A stretch of DNA of 64,000 nt from Pseudomonas sihuiensis (lineage in GTDB: Bacteria; Pseudomonadota; Gammaproteobacteria; Pseudomonadales; Pseudomonadaceae). The position numbers were made by a program, and so were the translations under genes. The notes under the pieces are model-generated. The model was not told the DNA's origin, did not search any database, and worked only from the letters and a program-made list of their open reading frames with translations. Positions 1-9,691 of this stretch are shown here, piece after piece (position 1 is the stretch's first letter; every line of letters begins with the position of its first letter). Location of the stretch: contig NZ_LT629797.1 of the NCBI RefSeq assembly GCF_900106015.1, positions 248,001-312,000 of the forward strand, written 5' to 3'.

Positions 1-477
1 CTGCGTCGGCCGCGCGGTGAGCTTCACCGCGGTGGGGAAGCCCGCGCCGCCCAGGCCACTGATGCCGGCGTCGCGGATCAGCGCCAGCAGTTCGGCGGAG
101 TCCATATGCCGGTAGTCGGGATGCGGGGTCAGGTCGATCCACTCGTCCAGGCCGTCGCTGTCGATGACGATGGCCGGCGCCAGCATGCCGGAGACATGCG
201 GGTAGGGCTGCGGGCCGATAAAGCTGACCGTGCCGGAGGTCGGCGCATGCAGCGGCGCGCTGACGAAACCGGTGGCCTCGGCGATCTTCTGTCCCTTGCG
301 CACCCGCTGGCCGACCACCACGCAAGGCTCGGCGACGGCGCCGATATGCTGGCCCAGCGGCAAGGTCAGGCGGGCCGGCAGCGGCGCCTGCTGGATCGGG
401 GTGCGGTTTGACAGCTCCTTGCGCTCGGCCGGATGGATGCCGCCGGGGATATCCCAGATACGCTCTTGTGCGCTCAT
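1..477 (-). CDS. rsxC: RsxC/RnfC, electron transport complex subunit C (N-terminal part)
   Basis: Membrane-associated subunit of the Rnf/Rsx electron transport complex, which passes electrons between NADH and ferredoxin-type carriers; in gammaproteobacteria the Rsx form helps keep SoxR reduced. Only the first 159 codons are inside the window and the gene continues beyond the left edge. The visible part begins with the family's usual start [13 protein letters not shown], has a biotinyl/lipoyl-like hammerhead fold (about residues 30-90), and near the edge the GLGGAGFPT motif of the NADH/FMN-binding domain of the RnfC/NuoF type. Its ATG overlaps the rsxB stop by four bases (ATGA), showing operon coupling. 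The identity is clear; the iron-sulfur and C-terminal regions cannot be assessed. Confidence 0.93.
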   Translation of the reverse strand, partial: MSAQERIWDIPGGIHPAERKELSNRTPIQQAPLPARLTLPLGQHIGAVAEPCVVVGQRVRKGQKIAEATGFVSAPLHAPTSGTVSFIGPQPYPHVSGMLAPAIVIDSDGLDEWIDLTPHPDYRHMDSAELLALIRDAGISGLGGAGFPTAVKLTARPTQ

Positions 478-1049
478 GCCGCCTGCTCCCGGTCGCTGGC
501 GATCAACTGGCCGGGGGCCAGCGGCTTGTCCCACTTCCAGCTCTGTACGGTGCTACCGACTTCGATCATGTCGATGCAGTCCACCGGGCAGGGCTCGACG
601 CACAGGTCGCAGCCTGTGCACTCGCTGACGATCACCGTGTGCATCTGCCGCGCCGCACCGACGATGGCGTCCACCGGGCAGGCCTGGATGCACTTGGTGC
701 AGCCGATACATTCCGCCTCACGGATGTAGGCGACCATCTGCGGCTTCTCGCCTTCCACCGCATCCAGCGGCTCGGGCTCGACGTCCAGCAGGTCGGCCAA
801 GGCCTGGATGGTCGCCTCGCCCCCGGGCGGGCACTTGTTGATCTTGTCGCCGCCGGCGATCGCCTCGGCGTAGGGCTTGCAGCCCGGGTAGCCGCACTGA
901 CCGCACTGGGTCTGTGGCAGCAGGGCGTTGATCTGTTCGGCGATGGGGTCGCCCTCGACCTTGAAGCGCACCGCGGCGAAACCGAGGATGGCGCCGGCGA
1001 TCAGGCACAGGCCGAGCAGGGCGAGGACGGCGACGAGAACCAGGCTCAT
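474..1049 (-). CDS. rsxB: RsxB/RnfB, electron transport complex iron-sulfur subunit
   Basis: Iron-sulfur subunit of the Rsx/Rnf complex, 191 aa. It has one N-terminal membrane helix (about residues 2-26), then a four-cysteine cluster domain (C49, C52, C57, C73, in CGQCGYPGC and KCPPGG), then two classical 4Fe-4S ferredoxin motifs (C114/117/120/124 and C144/147/150/154). The frame stays open far upstream, through the rsxA gene, so the start must be chosen. The ATG at the ATGA overlap with the rsxA stop gives the family's normal N-terminus [13 protein letters not shown] and normal length. It lies between rsxA and rsxC with four-base overlaps on both sides, so the three are translationally coupled. 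Confidence 0.96.
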   Translation of the reverse strand: MSLVLVAVLALLGLCLIAGAILGFAAVRFKVEGDPIAEQINALLPQTQCGQCGYPGCKPYAEAIAGGDKINKCPPGGEATIQALADLLDVEPEPLDAVEGEKPQMVAYIREAECIGCTKCIQACPVDAIVGAARQMHTVIVSECTGCDLCVEPCPVDCIDMIEVGSTVQSWKWDKPLAPGQLIASDREQAA

Positions 1050-1630
1050 AGTTTGATCAGCCCGGCAAAGCCCATGAAGGCCAGCGACATCAGGCCGGCG
1101 GTGATCATGCCGATGGCCGCGCCCTGAAAGGACTTGGGCACGTCGGCGATGGCGATGCGTTCGCGCATGGCGGCGAACAGTACCAGCACCAGGGAGAAGC
1201 CCAGACCTGCGGCGAAGCCGTTGGCGGTGGCAGTGATGAAGGTGAACTCGGCCTTGTTGGCGTTGAGCAGGGCGACGCCGAGGACGATGCAGTTGGTGGT
1301 GATCAGCGGCAGGAAAATACCCAGCACGCGATACAGCAGTGGGCTGGTCTTGTTCACCACCATCTCGGTGAACTGCACGGTCACCGCGATCACCAGAATG
1401 AAACTGATGGTGCGCAGGAATTCCAGATCCAGCGGTTTGAGCACGTACTGCTGCACCAGGTAGCTGCACATGGCGGCCAGAGTCAGCACGAAGGTGGTGG
1501 CCAGGGACAGGCCGATGGCCGTCTCGATCTTCTTCGACACGCCCATGAACGGGCACAGGCCGAGAAACTGCACCAGCACGAAATTGTTGACCAGGATGGC
1601 GCTGACCATGATCAGGACGAGTTCGGTCAT
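1046..1630 (-). CDS. rsxA: RsxA/RnfA, electron transport complex membrane subunit
   Basis: Integral membrane subunit of the Rsx/Rnf complex, 194 aa, about six hydrophobic helices and almost no extramembrane domain. It starts [24 protein letters not shown], the conserved RnfA N-terminus, and the length matches the family. It is the first gene visible in the rsx operon; its start is about 120 bases from the end of metG on the same strand, with a hairpin between them, so it probably has its own promoter. In the complex RsxA pairs with RsxE to carry a buried Fe-S cluster (family knowledge; the Cys in the SYLV/MCS region fits but was not checked). Confidence 0.96.
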   Translation of the reverse strand: MTELVLIMVSAILVNNFVLVQFLGLCPFMGVSKKIETAIGLSLATTFVLTLAAMCSYLVQQYVLKPLDLEFLRTISFILVIAVTVQFTEMVVNKTSPLLYRVLGIFLPLITTNCIVLGVALLNANKAEFTFITATANGFAAGLGFSLVLVLFAAMRERIAIADVPKSFQGAAIGMITAGLMSLAFMGFAGLIKL

Positions 1631-1698
1631 CGGGTTGCCGTCGAGTGCGCAAAGGCCATAGGAAAAGGGCGCCTATTATCGGGAAGCGCGTAGATGCA

Positions 1699-1724
1699 AA
1701 CAAGCCGGCATTGGCCGGCTTGTT
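1699..1724 (-). terminator. Terminator-like hairpin behind metG
   Basis: Nine-base perfect arms (CAAGCCGGC and GCCGGCTTG) around a four-base loop, followed on the minus strand by a short T-rich tract. It sits between the metG stop and the rsxA start, so it should separate metG transcription from the rsx operon. The T tract is weak, so some readthrough into rsx is possible. Confidence 0.7.
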
Positions 1725-1749
1725 CGACGCCTATAAGCCTAGCTGGTGC

Positions 1750-3786
1750 TTACTTGACGCGCTGGCCTGGCTTGGCGCCGCTATCCGGGCTGAGCAGGTA
1801 GATTTCCTCACCACCGGGGCCGGCGGCCAGCACCATGCCTTCGCTGATGCCGAACTTCATCTTGCGCGGCGCCAGGTTGGCGACGTACAGGGTCAGGCGG
1901 CCTTCCAGCTTGCTCGGGTCGGGGTAAGCGGACTTGATGCCGGAGAATACGTTGCGCTTCTCGTCACCGATATCCAGCGACAGGCGCAGCAGCTTGTCGG
2001 CGCCTTCGACGAACTCGCACTTCTCGATCAGGGCGATACGCAGGTCGACGGCGGCGAAGGCGTCGAAGTTGATCTCAGCGGCCAGCGGGTCCTTGGCCAG
2101 TTCGCCATTGCCCTGTGGCTTGGACGCTTCGGCGGCCAGGTCTTCCTTGGAGGCTTCGACCATGGCGTCGATCTTCGCGGGCTCGATGCGGGTGAGCAGC
2201 GGGTTGAACGGGTTGAGCTGGTGGTTGGCCAGCGGCAGCGAGAGATCGGCCCAGGTTTGCGGCTTCACATTGAGGAAGGCTTCGGCATCGGCGGCCAGCT
2301 TCGGCAGCACGGGTTTCAACATGATCACCAGCTGGCGGAACAGGTTGATGCCCAGCGCGCAGATTTCCTGCACCTCGGCCTGCTTGCCTTCGACCTTGTT
2401 CAGGGCCCAGGGCGCCTTGTCGGCGATCCAGGCGTTGGCGCGGTCGGCCAGCGCCATGATCTCGCGCATGGCGCGGGAGAAGTCGCGCGCCTCGTAAGCC
2501 TCGGCGATGCTCGGCGCGGCAGCCTGGAAGGCGTCCCACAGCTCCGGCTCCGGGTTGGCGGCGACCAGCAGGCCATCGTTGCCCTTGTGGATGAAGCCGG
2601 CACAGCGGCTGGCGATGTTGACCACCTTGCCGACCAGGTCCGAGTTGACCTTCTGCACGAAGTCATCGAGGTTCAGGTCCAGATCATCCACGCCGCGGCC
2701 CAGCTTGGAGGCGTAGTAGTAGCGCAGGTATTCCGGGTTCAGGTGGTCCAGGTAGGTGCGCGCCTTGATGAAGGTGCCGCGCGATTTGGACATCTTCTGC
2801 CCGTTCACCGTCAGGTAGCCGTGCACATTGACCGCGGTGGGCTTGCGGTAGCCCGCGCCTTCGAGCATGGCCGGCCAGAACAGGGCGTGGAAGTTGACGA
2901 TGTCCTTGCCGATGAAGTGATACAGCTCGGCGGTCGAGTCCTTGCCCCAGAACGCGTCGAAGTCCAGCTCCGGGCGTTTGCTGCACAGGTTCTTGAAGCT
3001 GGCCATGTAGCCGATCGGCGCGTCCAGCCAGACGTAGAAGTACTTGCCCGGCTCGCCGGGAATCTCGAAGCCGAAGTAGGGCGCATCACGGCTGATGTCC
3101 CACTCCTGCAGGCCGCCATCGAGCCATTCGGCGATCTTGTTGGCCACCGCCTCCTGCAGCGCGCCGGAGCGCGTCCACTGCTTGAGCATGGCCTCGAAGT
3201 CCGGCAGCTTGAAGAAGAAGTGCTGCGACTCCTTGAGCACCGGCACCGCACCGGAAATGGCGGAGCGCGGGTTTTTCAGTTCGGTCGGCGAGTAGGTCGC
3301 GCCGCATTTCTCGCAGTTGTCGCCGTACTGATCCTCGGTGCCACATTTCGGGCAGGTGCCCTTGATGAAGCGGTCGGCGAGGAACATGCCTTTCTCGGGG
3401 TCGAAGTACTGGGTCACGGCGCGGGTGGCGATATGCCCCTTGTCGCGCAGCGCCAGGTAGATGGCCGCCGACAGCTCGCGGTTTTCCTGCGAGTGGGTGG
3501 AGTGGTAGTTGTCGAAGTCCACCAGGAAGTCGGCGAAGTCGGCGGTGTGCTCGGCCTGTACGTTAGCAATGAGCTGCTCGGGGGTGATGCCTTCTTTCTC
3601 GGCGCGCAGCATGATGGCCGAGCCGTGCGCATCGTCGGCGCAGACGTAGATCGCCTGATTGCCGCGCAGCTTCTGGTAGCGCACCCACATGTCGGTCTGC
3701 ACGTACTCGAGCATATGGCCGAGGTGGATGGAGCCGTTGGCGTAGGGGAGGGCGCTGGTAACGAGAATCTTGCGGGCTTCGGTCAT
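1750..3786 (-). CDS. metG: Methionyl-tRNA synthetase
   Basis: Charges tRNA-Met with methionine; class I aminoacyl-tRNA synthetase in the cytoplasm, 678 aa. The HIGH motif is HLGH at residues 21-24 and KMSKS is at 331-335. A zinc knuckle has C145, C148, C158 and C161, the MetG1 form. The C-terminus (about 575-678) is an EMAP/Trbp111-type tRNA-binding and dimerisation domain. An in-frame ATG lies 13 codons upstream, but [18 protein letters not shown] is the usual family start, so the internal ATG is preferred. It is divergent from apbC across a 160-base gap. No anomalies. Confidence 0.98.
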   Translation of the reverse strand: MTEARKILVTSALPYANGSIHLGHMLEYVQTDMWVRYQKLRGNQAIYVCADDAHGSAIMLRAEKEGITPEQLIANVQAEHTADFADFLVDFDNYHSTHSQENRELSAAIYLALRDKGHIATRAVTQYFDPEKGMFLADRFIKGTCPKCGTEDQYGDNCEKCGATYSPTELKNPRSAISGAVPVLKESQHFFFKLPDFEAMLKQWTRSGALQEAVANKIAEWLDGGLQEWDISRDAPYFGFEIPGEPGKYFYVWLDAPIGYMASFKNLCSKRPELDFDAFWGKDSTAELYHFIGKDIVNFHALFWPAMLEGAGYRKPTAVNVHGYLTVNGQKMSKSRGTFIKARTYLDHLNPEYLRYYYASKLGRGVDDLDLNLDDFVQKVNSDLVGKVVNIASRCAGFIHKGNDGLLVAANPEPELWDAFQAAAPSIAEAYEARDFSRAMREIMALADRANAWIADKAPWALNKVEGKQAEVQEICALGINLFRQLVIMLKPVLPKLAADAEAFLNVKPQTWADLSLPLANHQLNPFNPLLTRIEPAKIDAMVEASKEDLAAEASKPQGNGELAKDPLAAEINFDAFAAVDLRIALIEKCEFVEGADKLLRLSLDIGDEKRNVFSGIKSAYPDPSKLEGRLTLYVANLAPRKMKFGISEGMVLAAGPGGEEIYLLSPDSGAKPGQRVK

Positions 3787-3948
3787 GGTGATCGGCTGCA
3801 CTGGTAAAACGAGGGAAGTCGGCAACTATAAAGCAGCGGCAGGCTGCAAGCCACCTGCACCGGGTAAGCGTGGTCGATGTACCGCGCATGGCTCGGTGCT
3901 GCTGCTATTATGCCGGCCTGTTTTTCTGCTGCCTTCTGGAGTCCATGC

Positions 3949-5037
3949 ATGAGTGCCGTCACCCGCGAAGCGGTCGAAGCCTGTCTGCGTCAGTTCACCG
4001 ACCCACATCTCGATCAGGACCCGGTCAGCGCCGGTTGTCTGCGTGAAGTCGATATTCAGGGCGCACGCGTATCCGTGCGCCTGGAGCTGGGCTACGCCGC
4101 CGGTTTGTTCAAGAACGGTTGGGCGCAGATGCTGCAGATGGCGCTGGAGAACCTCGATGGTGTCGACGGTGCGCGGGTGCAGGTCGATTGCGTGATCGAC
4201 TCGCACCAGGGGCAGGCGCAGGTGCCGGCCCTGGCTGGGGTGAAAAACGTTATCGCCGTGGCCTCGGGCAAGGGCGGGGTGGGTAAGTCCACCACCGCAG
4301 CCAACCTGGCACTGGCGCTGGCGCGTGAAGGCGCGCGCGTTGGTATTCTTGATGCCGATATCTATGGCCCCAGCCAGGGCATCATGTTCGGCATCGCCGA
4401 GGGCACGCGGCCGCAGGTGAAGGATCAGAAATGGTTCGTGCCGCTCGAAGCCCATGGCGTGCAGGTGATGTCCATGGCCTTTCTCACCGACGACAATACG
4501 CCGATGGTCTGGCGTGGGCCGATGGTCAGCGGCGCCTTGCTGCAATTGATCACCCAGACCGCCTGGAACGATCTCGATTACCTGGTGGTGGACATGCCGC
4601 CGGGTACCGGCGACATCCAGCTGACCCTGGCGCAGAAGGTGCCGGTGGCAGGCAGCGTGATCGTCACCACCCCGCAGGACCTTGCCTTGCTCGATGCCAA
4701 GAAGGGCGTGGAGATGTTCCGCAAGGTGCACATTCCGGTGCTGGGTGTGGTGGAGAACATGGCCGTGCACATCTGCTCCAACTGCGGCCATGCCGAGCAC
4801 CTGTTCGGTGAGGGCGGTGGCGAGAAGCTGGCCGCACAGTATGGTGTCGAGTTGCTGGCCTCGTTGCCGCTGTCGATGGCCATTCGCATGCAGGCCGATG
4901 ATGGCAAGCCAACCACCATTGCCGATCCGGAAAGCCAGATCGCCATGATCTACCAGGACCTGGCGCGCAAGGTCGGTGCGCGTATCGCCCTGGCTGGCAA
5001 GCCGGCCATGCCCAGCATCGAGATCAGTGAGGACTAA
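3949..5037 (+). CDS. apbC: Iron-sulfur cluster carrier ATPase ApbC/Mrp
   Basis: P-loop NTPase that carries and transfers Fe-S clusters to apo-proteins (Mrp/NBP35 family), 362 aa. Residues 1-90 form a MIP18/DUF59 domain. The deviant Walker A GKGGVGKST is at 107-115 and the cluster-binding CxxC pair is C276/C279 (ICSNCGH). The start MSAVTREAVEACLRQF was chosen because the longer open frame upstream adds an unrelated hydrophobic stretch; a GGAG-type site lies just before it. It is divergent from metG. It is followed by a gap filled with extragenic palindromes and no obvious T-tailed terminator on this strand. Confidence 0.96.
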   Translation: MSAVTREAVEACLRQFTDPHLDQDPVSAGCLREVDIQGARVSVRLELGYAAGLFKNGWAQMLQMALENLDGVDGARVQVDCVIDSHQGQAQVPALAGVKNVIAVASGKGGVGKSTTAANLALALAREGARVGILDADIYGPSQGIMFGIAEGTRPQVKDQKWFVPLEAHGVQVMSMAFLTDDNTPMVWRGPMVSGALLQLITQTAWNDLDYLVVDMPPGTGDIQLTLAQKVPVAGSVIVTTPQDLALLDAKKGVEMFRKVHIPVLGVVENMAVHICSNCGHAEHLFGEGGGEKLAAQYGVELLASLPLSMAIRMQADDGKPTTIADPESQIAMIYQDLARKVGARIALAGKPAMPSIEISED

Positions 5038-5383
5038 CAGCAGCCGCTTAGCGGCATCTGATGACCCTCTTCCGCTTGCGGGAGAGGGTGCCCGAAGTGC
5101 GGGAGAGGGCCATGCAGGCGACTCGGTTCTGGCTTGGCTTTCCAATTGCCCTGCGACGTGGGCATCCTGCGCAGCTCTACCACCCGACTTAGTTCAAGCG
5201 TCGGAGTATCGAATTTGTAGGAGCGGCGCCCTGTCGCGAATCAGAGCGGCGCACATTTGAAAAGCTTCGCCCCGGGGCGGGGCTCCTACGAAAAGCTGCT
5301 TTGGCAGCCTTTCCTGCTTTTGTAGGAGCGGCTTCAGCCGCGAATTTCGCGGATAAATCCGCTCCTGCGGGCATATAAACGCC
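5038..5383. repeat. Cluster of extragenic palindromes (REP-type) behind apbC
   Basis: No gene is seen here. Four palindromic units are packed in: a short hairpin at 5043-5055; a CCCTCTTCCGC / GCGGGAGAGGG hairpin at 5065-5088 with a second GGGAGAGGG at 5101-5109; a unit with GTAGGAGC ends at 5218-5289; and a second GTAGGAGC...GCTCCTGCG unit at 5322-5369. Both larger units contain CGCGAA-type segments, the usual hallmark of Pseudomonas REP elements. They lie between two convergent genes (apbC and the cold-shock gene), a normal place for REPs. They may act as transcription buffers or gyrase/IHF sites, but nothing here tests that. Confidence 0.8.
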
Positions 5384-5417
5384 CACAAAAAAGCCCCGCA
5401 CTAGGCGGGGCTCTTTT
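5384..5417 (-). terminator. Rho-independent terminator of the cold-shock gene
   Basis: Perfect eight-base arms AGCCCCGC / GCGGGGCT around a five-base loop, followed on the minus strand by a T run. It lies 19 bases behind the stop of the cold-shock gene. A-rich sequence on the other side makes it plausibly bidirectional, which would also stop apbC transcripts. Confidence 0.9.
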
Positions 5418-5435
5418 CAAGCAGGTCAGCTCAGG

Positions 5436-5645
5436 TTAGACAACCTGAACTTCCTCAGCCTGCATGCCTTTCTGACCACGGGTGGCCACGAAAGTCACTT
5501 GCTGGCCTTCTTTCAGGCTCTTGAAGCCATCGCTCTGAATGGCTTTGAAGTGTACGAAGAGGTCGTCACCGGATTGCGGGGTGATGAAGCCGTAGCCTTT
5601 CTCATCGTTGAACCACTTAACGGTGCCAGTCTGACGATTGGACAT
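5436..5645 (-). CDS. Cold-shock domain protein (CspA family)
   Basis: Small single-stranded nucleic-acid-binding protein of 69 aa made entirely of one cold-shock domain. RNP1 is KGYGFIT (residues 16-22) and RNP2 is DLFVHF (28-33), on a five-strand beta barrel. It acts as an RNA chaperone and antiterminator. A strong AGGAGA site lies seven bases before the ATG. About 300 bases upstream carry no gene, and cold-shock mRNAs often have long 5' leaders, so part of this gap may be leader; that is inference. Pseudomonas has several paralogues and I cannot say which one this is (CapB/CspD-like N-terminus [13 protein letters not shown]). Confidence 0.95.
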   Translation of the reverse strand: MSNRQTGTVKWFNDEKGYGFITPQSGDDLFVHFKAIQSDGFKSLKEGQQVTFVATRGQKGMQAEEVQVV

Positions 5646-5945
5646 GTGATGTCTCCTAACAAAAGTAATAACAGCCCTGGAAAAGCCCAGGCCGGGACTG
5701 AGTGCAACGAGTACTAGGAGTCGGACGATGTTTGGATCGAGATCTAGGCATCAAGTAGCGATTCGCGGTGACACATGCAGCACAGTGGGGACACCATACG
5801 TGGTTTTATCGCCAAGTGCGAATGCTCGATGCAGCTTTTTTGCAAATAATGACTGATGGGCGCGCCGGCACTCTTTGAAGCGTGGCGCCTGCCTCGGTAA
5901 GATGCGCTCACTTTTTTCGTAACCGCCCACTCAGGACACCTCGCC
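5646..5945. other. Divergent intergenic region between cold-shock gene and dcd
   Basis: 300 bases without a convincing gene. Short open frames here are poor in composition and lack ribosome sites. It must hold both promoters. A small hairpin (CCTGG ... CCAGG, about 5674-5690) lies in the presumed leader of the cold-shock gene. A TAAGAT hexamer about 45 bases before dcd could be its -10 element; no matching -35 is clear. Confidence 0.5.
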
Positions 5946-6512
5946 ATGAGCATCAAATCGGACAAGTGGATTCGCCGCATGGCCCAGGAACACGGCATGA
6001 TCGAGCCTTACGTCGAGCGCCAGGTGCGCGGTGCCGACGACAGTCGCGTCATCTCCTACGGTGTTTCCAGCTACGGCTACGACGTACGTTGCGCCGATGA
6101 ATTCAAGGTGTTCACCAATATCCACTCGGCCATCGTCGACCCGAAGAATTTCGATGAAAAGAGCTTCGTCGACATCAAGAGTGACGTTTGCATCATTCCG
6201 CCTAACTCCTTCGCCCTGGCCCGCACGGTCGAATACTTCCGCATTCCGCGTGATGTGCTGACCATCTGCCTGGGCAAGAGCACCTATGCGCGTTGTGGCA
6301 TCATCGTCAACGTCACGCCGCTGGAGCCGGAGTGGGAAGGTCACGTGACCCTGGAATTCTCCAACACCACCAACCTGCCGGCGAAGATCTACGCCAACGA
6401 AGGTGTGGCGCAGATGCTGTTCCTGCAGTCCGATGAGGCCTGTGAGGTTTCCTACCGTGATCGTGGTGGCAAGTACCAGGGTCAGACCGGGGTAACCCTG
6501 CCCAAGGCCTGA
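5946..6512 (+). CDS. dcd: dCTP deaminase
   Basis: Deaminates dCTP to dUTP, the main route to dTTP precursors; homotrimeric cytosolic enzyme of the dUTPase fold, 188 aa, the normal length. The catalytic glutamate is in HVTLEFSN (E137) and the conserved nucleotide-binding stretch [19 protein letters not shown] covers residues 110-128. The start [13 protein letters not shown] is the standard one. A strong terminator follows closely, so this is a monocistronic unit. Confidence 0.97.
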   Translation: MSIKSDKWIRRMAQEHGMIEPYVERQVRGADDSRVISYGVSSYGYDVRCADEFKVFTNIHSAIVDPKNFDEKSFVDIKSDVCIIPPNSFALARTVEYFRIPRDVLTICLGKSTYARCGIIVNVTPLEPEWEGHVTLEFSNTTNLPAKIYANEGVAQMLFLQSDEACEVSYRDRGGKYQGQTGVTLPKA

Positions 6513-6531
6513 TCGCAGAAGCGTTGCCAGA

Positions 6532-6557
6532 AAGCCGGGCTTAGCCCGGCTTTTTTG
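6532..6557 (+). terminator. Rho-independent terminator of dcd
   Basis: Arms AGCCGGGC / GCCCGGCT around a three-base loop, followed by six T. It lies 20 bases after the dcd stop. The stem sequence is identical to that of the terminator behind the next small gene. Confidence 0.93.
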
Positions 6558-6643
6558 TGCGCGCTAGCGTTTGGTCGGATAGCCTGAATTTACTGCTCAT
6601 GTGGGGCTCCACCTGTAACAGTCCACGTTCAGGAGAACGACTC

Positions 6644-6856
6644 ATGTCTTTGCTCGATCTCAATGCGGGAGGCATTCCCGGCCAGCCCGAGCCCGATATC
6701 CCTGATCAGCCAGGAAGACCCGTGCCGCCGCAGGAGCAGGGTGAGCCGACATTGCCCGATCAACCGCCGCCGGCGCCGGTGGCGCAGTGTCGGCCACGTG
6801 AGGTTTTCGAGCGCCTCGCCGCGCCAGCAGAGCGCATTGCCGGGGAGTGGCATTGA
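6644..6856 (+). CDS. Small proline-rich protein of unknown function (70 aa)
   Basis: Not recognised. The 70-aa product has about 20% proline and many Glu/Gln/Asp, mostly in the central half, with PxxP-like spacing (for example PDIPDQPGRPVPPQEQGEP). There is no signal peptide, no membrane segment and one cysteine. Composition predicts a disordered, acidic protein. Evidence that it is a gene: a clear AGGAGA site seven bases before the ATG, codon use like its neighbours, and its own terminator directly behind it. It lies alone between dcd and the convergent nadE. It could be a conserved Pseudomonas orphan; a function cannot be proposed. Confidence 0.72.
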   Translation: MSLLDLNAGGIPGQPEPDIPDQPGRPVPPQEQGEPTLPDQPPPAPVAQCRPREVFERLAAPAERIAGEWH

Positions 6857-6871
6857 TTTGCAGTGCAGACG

Positions 6872-6899
6872 AAAAAGCCGGGCGATGCCCGGCTTTTTC
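6872..6899. terminator. Bidirectional terminator between the small proline-rich gene and nadE
   Basis: Arms AGCCGGGC / GCCCGGCT around a three-base loop, extended by A5 on one side and T5 on the other, so it works in both directions. It serves the small gene on the plus strand and the convergent NAD operon (nadE last) on the minus strand. Confidence 0.93.
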
Positions 6900-6916
6900 T
6901 TTCCGCCCTGCGGCGC

Positions 6917-7744
6917 TCAGGGCACCAGTGGCAGTTCGCGTTTGTGGCGTGTGTTGTCGTAGGTGCGAACGATGGTGGCATAGGCCTCGTCACTGACTTT
7001 CTCGCCATGCAGGAAGGCGTCGATTTCGGCGTAGGTGACGCCATGCGCCTCCTCGTCTGGTTTGCCTGGGCGCAGCTCTTCCAGGTCAGCGGTCGGCGTT
7101 TTCATCACCAGGTGCTGCGGAGCACCCAGGTGCTTGGCAATGGCACGTACCTGATTCTTCACCAGGCCGGACAGCGGGGCGAGGTCGCAGGCGCCGTCAC
7201 CGAACTTTGTGAAAAAACCCATCACCGCCTCGGCGGCGTGATCGGTGCCGATCACCAGGCCATTGTTGGCGTTGGCGATGGCGAACTGGGCAACCATGCG
7301 GATGCGTGCCTTGATGTTGCCGACGACGAAATCGCGGCGGGCGTCGCTGAGTTTCTGTAAATGGGTGACCTGCTCGCCGAGGCCGGAGACGCTGTCGGCG
7401 ATGTTTACTGTGTCTTGTTCATCGGCGCAGATGAATTTCAGCGAATCCTGGGCGTCATGCTCGTCGTGCTGAGCGTTGTGCGGCAGGCGCACGGCGATGA
7501 AGCGGTACGCAGTATCGCCTGTTTCGGCACGCAGCTCCTCGACCGAAATTTGGGCCAGGCGCCCGGCGGTCAGCGAGTCGACGCCGCCGCTGATGCCCAG
7601 GACCAGCACCTTGAGGCCGGAATTCTTCAGGGTGTTCTTGATGAAGGTCTTGCGCCGCTCGATTTCTGCACTCAGCGCAGCGTCGTCGGCGAACGGCGGC
7701 ACCACGTCGAGGGCGGCGGCGATTTCGGCTTGGCGGTTGCTCAT
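6917..7744 (-). CDS. nadE: NH3-dependent NAD+ synthetase
   Basis: Converts deamido-NAD to NAD+ using ATP and ammonia, the last step of NAD synthesis; cytosolic homodimer. At 275 aa it is the short form without a glutaminase domain. The ATP-pyrophosphatase P-loop SGGVDS lies at residues 52-57. It is the last gene of pncA-pncB-nadE, with a 10-base gap from pncB. Together the three genes recycle nicotinamide to NAD, and the operon is probably controlled by the divergent NrtR. Confidence 0.97.
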   Translation of the reverse strand: MSNRQAEIAAALDVVPPFADDAALSAEIERRKTFIKNTLKNSGLKVLVLGISGGVDSLTAGRLAQISVEELRAETGDTAYRFIAVRLPHNAQHDEHDAQDSLKFICADEQDTVNIADSVSGLGEQVTHLQKLSDARRDFVVGNIKARIRMVAQFAIANANNGLVIGTDHAAEAVMGFFTKFGDGACDLAPLSGLVKNQVRAIAKHLGAPQHLVMKTPTADLEELRPGKPDEEAHGVTYAEIDAFLHGEKVSDEAYATIVRTYDNTRHKRELPLVP

Positions 7745-7754
7745 GTCTGGCTCC

Positions 7755-8954
7755 TCAGTGGGTCACGCGAAAGACGTGTTTCAGGTAATGGACGAAGTTC
7801 TCGTCGCGGCATTGGGTCTTGCCGGGCGTATCGGAAATCTTCGCTACCGGTTGACCGTTGCAGGCGATCATCTTGATCACGATGTTCATCGGCTCGACGC
7901 CGGGGATGTCGCAGGTCAGGTTGGTTCCGACCCCGAAGCTTACGTGGATTCGCCCGGAAAGTGCACGGTAGAGCCGCAGCGACTTGGGCAGGTCGAGCCC
8001 GTCGGAGAACACCAGGGTCTTGCTCATCGGATCGATGCCGAGTTTCTCGTAGTGGGCGATGGCTTTTTCCGCCCACACCAGTGGGTCGCCGGAGTCATGG
8101 CGCAGGCCGTCGAAGAGCTTGGCGAAGTACAGGTCGAAATCGGCGAGGAAGGCATCCATGGTGATGCAGTCGGTCAGGGCGATGCCTAGCAAACCGCGGT
8201 ATTCGCGCACCCAGCAGTCGAGCGCGGCAATCTGGCTGTCGATCAGGCGTGGGCCGAGCTGCTGGTGCGCCATCAGCCATTCGTGGGCCATGGTGCCAAT
8301 GGGCTTGAGGTCGAACTCGCGGGCCAGGTGCACATTGCTGGTGCCGACGAAGCGACCGGGGAAATCGCGCTTGAGGATGTGTACCGCCTGCTCCTGCACG
8401 CGGTAGGAGAAGCGCCTGCGGGTGCCGAAATCAGCCAGCTGGAAGCCGGCCAGTTCGCTCGGCGAGGCTTCGGCCTTGAGCCAATCGAGCTTCTCGTACA
8501 GGCGCTCGGCAGCCTGCTCCAGCAGCACTTCACGGTAGCGATAGCGGTTGCGTACCTCGCTGACGATGGCCAGCAGCGGCACCTCGAAGAGGATCACGTG
8601 CAACCAGGGGCCGCGCAGACGGATGCTCAACTGGCCGTCTTCGATGCTGGTGTGCACGTAGCGCAGGTTGAAGCGGAACAGGCTTAGAAAGCGAATGAAG
8701 TCCGGTTTGATGAACGGGATGCGTTCGAGGAAGGCCAACTGGTCGACGCTCAGGCTCAGCTCACTGAGGCGTTCGATCTGATAGCGGATCTCGGCCAGGT
8801 AGGGCGTCAGATCCTCGCTGCTGCGGCAGCGGAATTCCCATTCCACCTCGGCATTGGGGTAGTTGTGCAGCACCGCCTGCATCATGGTCAGCTTGTAGAA
8901 ATCGGTGTCCAGCAGATTCTGTACGGTGCGGTCGGCGAAGATGCTCTCGCTCAT
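7755..8954 (-). CDS. pncB: Nicotinate phosphoribosyltransferase
   Basis: Makes nicotinate mononucleotide from nicotinate and PRPP (Preiss-Handler salvage), coupled to ATP hydrolysis through a phosphohistidine. 399 aa, normal for the PncB1 type. The histidine in [11 protein letters not shown] (H224) is the expected phosphorylated residue. Its start overlaps the pncA stop by four bases, and it is followed directly by nadE. No anomalies. Confidence 0.97.
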   Translation of the reverse strand: MSESIFADRTVQNLLDTDFYKLTMMQAVLHNYPNAEVEWEFRCRSSEDLTPYLAEIRYQIERLSELSLSVDQLAFLERIPFIKPDFIRFLSLFRFNLRYVHTSIEDGQLSIRLRGPWLHVILFEVPLLAIVSEVRNRYRYREVLLEQAAERLYEKLDWLKAEASPSELAGFQLADFGTRRRFSYRVQEQAVHILKRDFPGRFVGTSNVHLAREFDLKPIGTMAHEWLMAHQQLGPRLIDSQIAALDCWVREYRGLLGIALTDCITMDAFLADFDLYFAKLFDGLRHDSGDPLVWAEKAIAHYEKLGIDPMSKTLVFSDGLDLPKSLRLYRALSGRIHVSFGVGTNLTCDIPGVEPMNIVIKMIACNGQPVAKISDTPGKTQCRDENFVHYLKHVFRVTH

Positions 8955-9595
8955 CGCAGGTTCTCCTTGGCGAGGGTGCCATCCAGCTGTTCCAGGCTGG
9001 CAGCCAGTGTGATGCCCTGTTCGCGCATGGCGAGGCAGGCGGTTTCAGCCGTTTCGCTGGCGATGGCTCGGCAGGCCGGCAGATACACGATCACTTCGAA
9101 GCCGGCGCGACGCAGTTGCAGGGCGGTGGTCTTGACGCAGTAGTCCAGGGCCAGGCCGCCCATCAGTACAAGGTCGACGCCATTTTGCCGAAGAAATTCG
9201 ATCACGCCCGTGCTGCGCTTCTCGGCCAGGTCGTGATAGCAGGCGCCGTAAGGGTGCAGGTCCGGCTCAACACCTTTCCACACGAAGTAGTCGTAATCCA
9301 GCGGCGCTGGCAGGCCATCGAGCAATTCGAAGCCGGGTGTACCAGGTACGCAGTGGCTGACCCAGGTCAGGTCGGCATTGGCCAGCGGCAGGGGGCGCAG
9401 CATCTCATCGTGTGTGTCGACGACCCAGGCCGCCTGCGGGCTATGGGCATCCTTGCTGCCGATGCGCAGCTGGGCGCGTGCGGCCAGTTGGTTCAGCGCC
9501 GGGACGATGGCATCGCCCTCGGGTACGGGGAGCTCGCTGGGGCATAGCGGGGTGAAGCCTTTCTGGGCGTCGACGTCGAAGCTGGCGATCTTCAT
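8951..9595 (-). CDS. pncA: Nicotinamidase
   Basis: Hydrolyses nicotinamide to nicotinate; isochorismatase-like fold, 214 aa. The cysteine-hydrolase triad is visible: D9 (FDVDAQKGF), K107 (YFVWKG) and C153 ([11 protein letters not shown]). It is the first gene of the salvage operon, so the regulatory palindrome 26 bases upstream controls it and, through it, pncB and nadE. Confidence 0.96.
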   Translation of the reverse strand: MKIASFDVDAQKGFTPLCPSELPVPEGDAIVPALNQLAARAQLRIGSKDAHSPQAAWVVDTHDEMLRPLPLANADLTWVSHCVPGTPGFELLDGLPAPLDYDYFVWKGVEPDLHPYGACYHDLAEKRSTGVIEFLRQNGVDLVLMGGLALDYCVKTTALQLRRAGFEVIVYLPACRAIASETAETACLAMREQGITLAASLEQLDGTLAKENLR

Positions 9596-9620
9596 GGTGC
9601 GCCTCCTTCTCGTGGGTGAG

Positions 9621-9655
9621 TGACTACATATTTCATCTGATGAAATATGTAGTCA
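9621..9655. promoter_or_regulatory. Perfect 35-bp palindrome, presumed NrtR operator
   Basis: Arms of 17 bases starting TGACTACATATTTCATC are exactly inverted around a single central base. It lies 26 bases upstream of pncA and 82 bases upstream of nrtR, in an AT-rich island within GC-rich DNA. NrtR proteins are known to bind palindromes in front of NAD genes and to release on binding ADP-ribose. Position and symmetry support the call. The binding itself is inferred. Confidence 0.85.
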
Positions 9656-9691
9656 AGCGTTTTCACCAAATCCTGCGTGAAAAAATATGAG

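Noticed and set aside
474..1703. A 409-codon open frame that would extend RsxB through the rsxA region
   Set aside because: The upstream part is the wrong frame of rsxA; RsxB starts at the ATGA overlap with normal family length.
1645..3807. 720-codon open frame antisense to metG
   Set aside because: Mirror frame of a well-supported essential gene in GC-rich DNA; its product is low-complexity and resembles no family.
5744..5998. 84-codon open frame between the cold-shock gene and dcd
   Set aside because: No ribosome site, non-coding composition, and it runs into dcd on the other strand.
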